A stretch of 34,098 nucleotides of DNA from the IMG/VR virus record IMGVR_UViG_3300022602_000263, positions 1 through 34,098 of that record, one strand, 5' to 3'. Under the pieces are notes generated by a model that saw only the letters and a program-made list of their open reading frames with translations, was not told where the DNA came from and ran no database searches. Position numbers and translations under genes: made by a program. Origin of the DNA: a virus. Position 1 is the first letter of the stretch; each line of letters starts with the position of its first letter. Below are positions 32,100-34,098 of this stretch, in pieces.

Positions 32100-32413
32100 T
32101 ATAGACTAATATATCCTACTGTTGTTGTAATACCACTTGCATTTGCGTTTGCATAAAGTGCATCACCATTGCTTAAAATAAATTTTTCAGTATTGACAAC
32201 AAGTGTATCACTCGTTGTGATAGCATAGTTATTGTAAATTTGATTATAAGTTTGTGCGCCAACACCACTTTGACTGCTTGGAACCACATAAAGATTTACT
32301 GTTTTTGGTGATCCACTTACATTGCAAAAATATAAAAGTGTAACAACCGTGTTGTTAGTGCTTGTGTAAATTGCCGCTGCACTTGTTGTTAAGTTTGCAT
32401 TTACGATTGACAT
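32099..32413 (-). CDS. Small beta-rich virion protein (104 aa)
   Basis: The product starts MSIVNANLTTSAAAIYTSTNNTVVTLLYFCNVSGSPKTVNLYVVPS and ends with KFILSNGDALYANANASG. The alternating strands and the VSGSPKTVNLYVVP turn are typical of small tail or decoration proteins in aquatic T4-like phages, but the exact position in the virion is unknown. GAGG lies seven bases before the ATG. It sits between two module-type proteins in one transcription unit. Confidence 0.62.
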   Translation of the reverse strand: MSIVNANLTTSAAAIYTSTNNTVVTLLYFCNVSGSPKTVNLYVVPSSQSGVGAQTYNQIYNNYAITTSDTLVVNTEKFILSNGDALYANANASGITTTVGYISL

Positions 32414-32422
32414 AATATATCC

Positions 32423-33124
32423 TCAATATCCAAAAATTAGTGCAAGAACTGTTGCTTTAGTTTTAGTTATCAGTTCATCACCTGTTCCACTATTTACTAC
32501 ATACAATCCAGTGCCACCACCGCCAACTGTATTTGCAAACAATTGTGTAGTGCTTGCGACGTTATTAGGTGCAGTTGCTTGATAACTTAACTTTAGCACA
32601 CTATTAACATAAACTTTACCGTTTGGAGCAACCAATGTTAAATCTTGACCAATCCCTGTAGCAGTAACATTGCCATTACCGATATTAGTTCCGTAAACGC
32701 TTAAATTACCACCTGAAAAAGTAAAACTATTACTTGCAGCAAGAAGATTTGAATTATTATATTGCACACTTCCAGTAAAACCAGCAGCAGCAACTGAACC
32801 AGCACCAGTTGTTGAAATTTTTGCAAAGGTTGAACCATCATTGGTTAGCTGCCAATAACCAAGAGATTCGCTCCATTGAATAGAAACATTTGGACTACTG
32901 CCACGATCAACTGTAATATTTGCACCTTGTGGATTAGGAGCATTTGCGCCACTTAAACCAGCATTAAGAATAATAGAATTATTTGTAATTGCCAAATCGT
33001 TGGTTGAAGTAGTGTTTGTGTTACCAGTAACATATAAATTACCATAGATATAAACTGGGTCTGCGATGATTGTATATCCACCCACACCACCATTTGCGTT
33101 TGTAACACGTTTAATACTAGTCAT
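32423..33124 (-). CDS. Virion structural protein with fibre-type module (233 aa)
   Basis: The N-terminal part has YIYGNLYVTGNTNTTSTND, SIILNAGLSGANAPN, GANITVDRGSSPNVSIQWSE and GYWQLTNDGS. This is the same module type as the N-terminus of the 1436-aa fibre (TTTVDTTNLVIADPLL with IWEEN), here with a clearer DRGSSPNVSIQW core. The C-terminal half has LSYQATAPNNVASTTQLFANTVGGGG and a hydrophobic end. It is probably a minor tail or baseplate-associated protein. AGGA lies eight to nine bases before the ATG, and a CATAAATA box is 18 bp upstream, making this the first gene of a three-gene unit. Confidence 0.66.
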   Translation of the reverse strand: MTSIKRVTNANGGVGGYTIIADPVYIYGNLYVTGNTNTTSTNDLAITNNSIILNAGLSGANAPNPQGANITVDRGSSPNVSIQWSESLGYWQLTNDGSTFAKISTTGAGSVAAAGFTGSVQYNNSNLLAASNSFTFSGGNLSVYGTNIGNGNVTATGIGQDLTLVAPNGKVYVNSVLKLSYQATAPNNVASTTQLFANTVGGGGTGLYVVNSGTGDELITKTKATVLALIFGY

Positions 33125-33142
33125 TTAAAATTTCCTACCAAA

Positions 33143-33150
33143 TATTTATG
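33143..33150 (-). promoter_or_regulatory. Late-type promoter CATAAATA (minus strand)
   Basis: The plus strand reads TATTTATG. It lies 18 bp upstream of the start at 33124 and just beyond the terminator of the preceding gene, so the unit is freshly initiated here. Confidence 0.65.
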
Positions 33151-33168
33151 CGAAGGGCAATTTATAAA

Positions 33169-33196
33169 AAAATAGCAGCCCGAAGGCTGCTATTTT
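33169..33196 (-). terminator. Intrinsic terminator with UUCG loop
   Basis: AAAATAGCAGCC (33169-33180) pairs perfectly with GGCTGCTATTTT (33185-33196). Read on the minus strand the loop is TTCG, and the stem is followed by a run of seven T (33172-33166). It lies 20 bp after the stop of the 272-aa gene. Such C(UUCG)G hairpins are typical T4 terminators. Confidence 0.88.
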
Positions 33197-33216
33197 AACT
33201 TTTATTTTTGTAAGTT

Positions 33217-34035
33217 TTAGTTACCTTGAACTTGAACAGTTGTTGCAGTTGGGGTACTAAATGTCCAATTATACTTGTTACCATTGAAATCTGTAACAGT
33301 TTTATTGGTTAAACGTGCAGCATAAACAATTGTGTTGACTGTAGCACTTGCTACGTTTGCAACAGTTTGTGAATTAATAGCAACGTTTGCATTAGAACCG
33401 TTTGTGCCGTATGCAGCAATACTTGTTACCGTAGCATTACCGCTAATACCAAGAGCAAGATTAGCAAAAGTGCTACCAACTGTTGGTGTTTTAACACCAG
33501 CAACGTTAGCATTTGACCAAATAACACTGATAAATGTTGTTGCACCACTTGCGCCAAGATTGCCTACGTTTGCAGTAAAGGCATTAAGATTTACTGGAAG
33601 ACTTGCTTGACCTACTGATAAATTTGGAACTGGAACATTTGTTAATGTTGCTACACCAACAAGATTAACGATACCAGTTGATACATCACTTGCGCTTGCA
33701 TTGATAACAGTAAAATCATCACCTTGACTATAGCTTGTATAACTGCTTGTGAACTTTGAATAGTTTGTATTACCAGTAGTAATGATTACATAAGCATTGC
33801 CAGCAGTCATTGCATTTGGATAAAGTGAAGTGCTATCGGCTACATTAAACTTTCCACGTCCCTTGCTACGAATGATTGATCCAGCAGCACCCTTTGTGCC
33901 ACCTTGTAGATAAACGTTAGGACTTACAACTGTTGGTGTTAAAATGTTGAATAAACCACCTGTTCCACCTATTACGTTTGTTGAGTCAAAATACTCATTT
34001 ACTGTATTTGACTTCTCAATTTTAAACTTTGCCAT
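33217..34035 (-). CDS. Virion structural protein (272 aa)
   Basis: The protein starts MAKFKIEKSNTVNEYFDSTNVIGGTGGLFN and contains SIIRSKGRGKFNVAD, a pattern I associate with abundant structural proteins of marine T4-like phages. The central part is Thr/Val/Asn-rich with beta character (TNVPVPNLSVGQASLP, TAYG-type turns), and the end is DFNGNKYNWTFSTPTATTVQVQG. It has the strongest ribosome site in the window (AAGGAG, six bases before the ATG) and its own terminator, suggesting it is made in large amounts as a single-gene unit. The exact location in the particle is unknown. The promoter is probably beyond the window edge. Confidence 0.68.
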   Translation of the reverse strand: MAKFKIEKSNTVNEYFDSTNVIGGTGGLFNILTPTVVSPNVYLQGGTKGAAGSIIRSKGRGKFNVADSTSLYPNAMTAGNAYVIITTGNTNYSKFTSSYTSYSQGDDFTVINASASDVSTGIVNLVGVATLTNVPVPNLSVGQASLPVNLNAFTANVGNLGASGATTFISVIWSNANVAGVKTPTVGSTFANLALGISGNATVTSIAAYGTNGSNANVAINSQTVANVASATVNTIVYAARLTNKTVTDFNGNKYNWTFSTPTATTVQVQGN

Positions 34036-34098
34036 TTTATTCTCCTTGTATGACGTTCTAGGTCAACGGCTGGCTAGACCGTAGTCTTAAACGACAGA

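Noticed and set aside
34052-34084. Structured sequence at the window edge, tested as a minus-strand tRNA
   Set aside because: CTAGGTC pairs imperfectly with GACC-G-TAG, but there is no T-loop, anticodon arm or acceptor. It may be a leader hairpin, which cannot be judged at the edge.

Overview
The window looks like part of the genome of an AT-rich, T4-like (straight-tailed, contractile) phage from an aquatic habitat. The evidence is: a gp15-like tail-sheath stabiliser; a tRNA cluster; an intron-free GIY-YIG endonuclease beside a tRNA; T4-type late promoters (TATAAATA and close variants); phage-carried metabolic genes (2OG-Fe(II) oxygenase, cupin, Nudix, asparagine synthetase); and about 22 kb of fibre and adhesin genes built from modules I associate with marine and freshwater T4-like phages. 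The host cannot be named from the sequence.

Layout. (1) 1-2750: a 2OG-Fe(II) oxygenase, six tRNAs (Arg-UCG, Asn-GUU, Leu-UAG, Thr-AGU, Ser-UGA, Gly-UCC), a GIY-YIG homing-type endonuclease whose ribosome site lies in a 19-bp hairpin that also contains a perfect late promoter, a DUF4337-like membrane protein on the minus strand, and two very small membrane ORFs. Two identical sigma70-type promoters (TTGACA, 17 bp, TATATT) drive tRNAs. (2) 2753-7052: five overlapping plus-strand genes, namely two paralogous asparagine-synthetase-like PP-loop proteins without a glutaminase domain, a full AsnB-like enzyme, and two small unknown proteins. This is the most unusual block. (3) 7054-7710: a cupin protein on the minus strand, then a divergent promoter region. 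(4) 7865-10842: a conserved virion structural protein, a gp15-like sheath stabiliser with a long C-terminal extension, and a Nudix hydrolase. (5) 10825-34035, all minus strand: tail fibres, adhesins and small virion proteins.

The minus-strand block appears to be cut into nine short transcription units. Seven of them have a late-type NNTAAATA box 18-22 bp upstream of the first start codon, an eighth has one only 5 bp away, and the first ends in a UUCG-loop terminator. The fibre genes share the same shuffled modules but finish in different C-terminal heads: two G2-like domains, one S74 chaperone, one collar-type His-rich tip, one GC-rich probable imported cassette, and glycine-rich adhesins. 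An exact 163-bp in-frame repeat lies beside the imported cassette.

How it fits together: early or middle transcription from sigma70 promoters would make tRNAs and enzymes. Late transcription would make the tail proteins and switch on the homing endonuclease by starting inside its hairpin. Assignments rest on reading motifs by eye; no database search was run.
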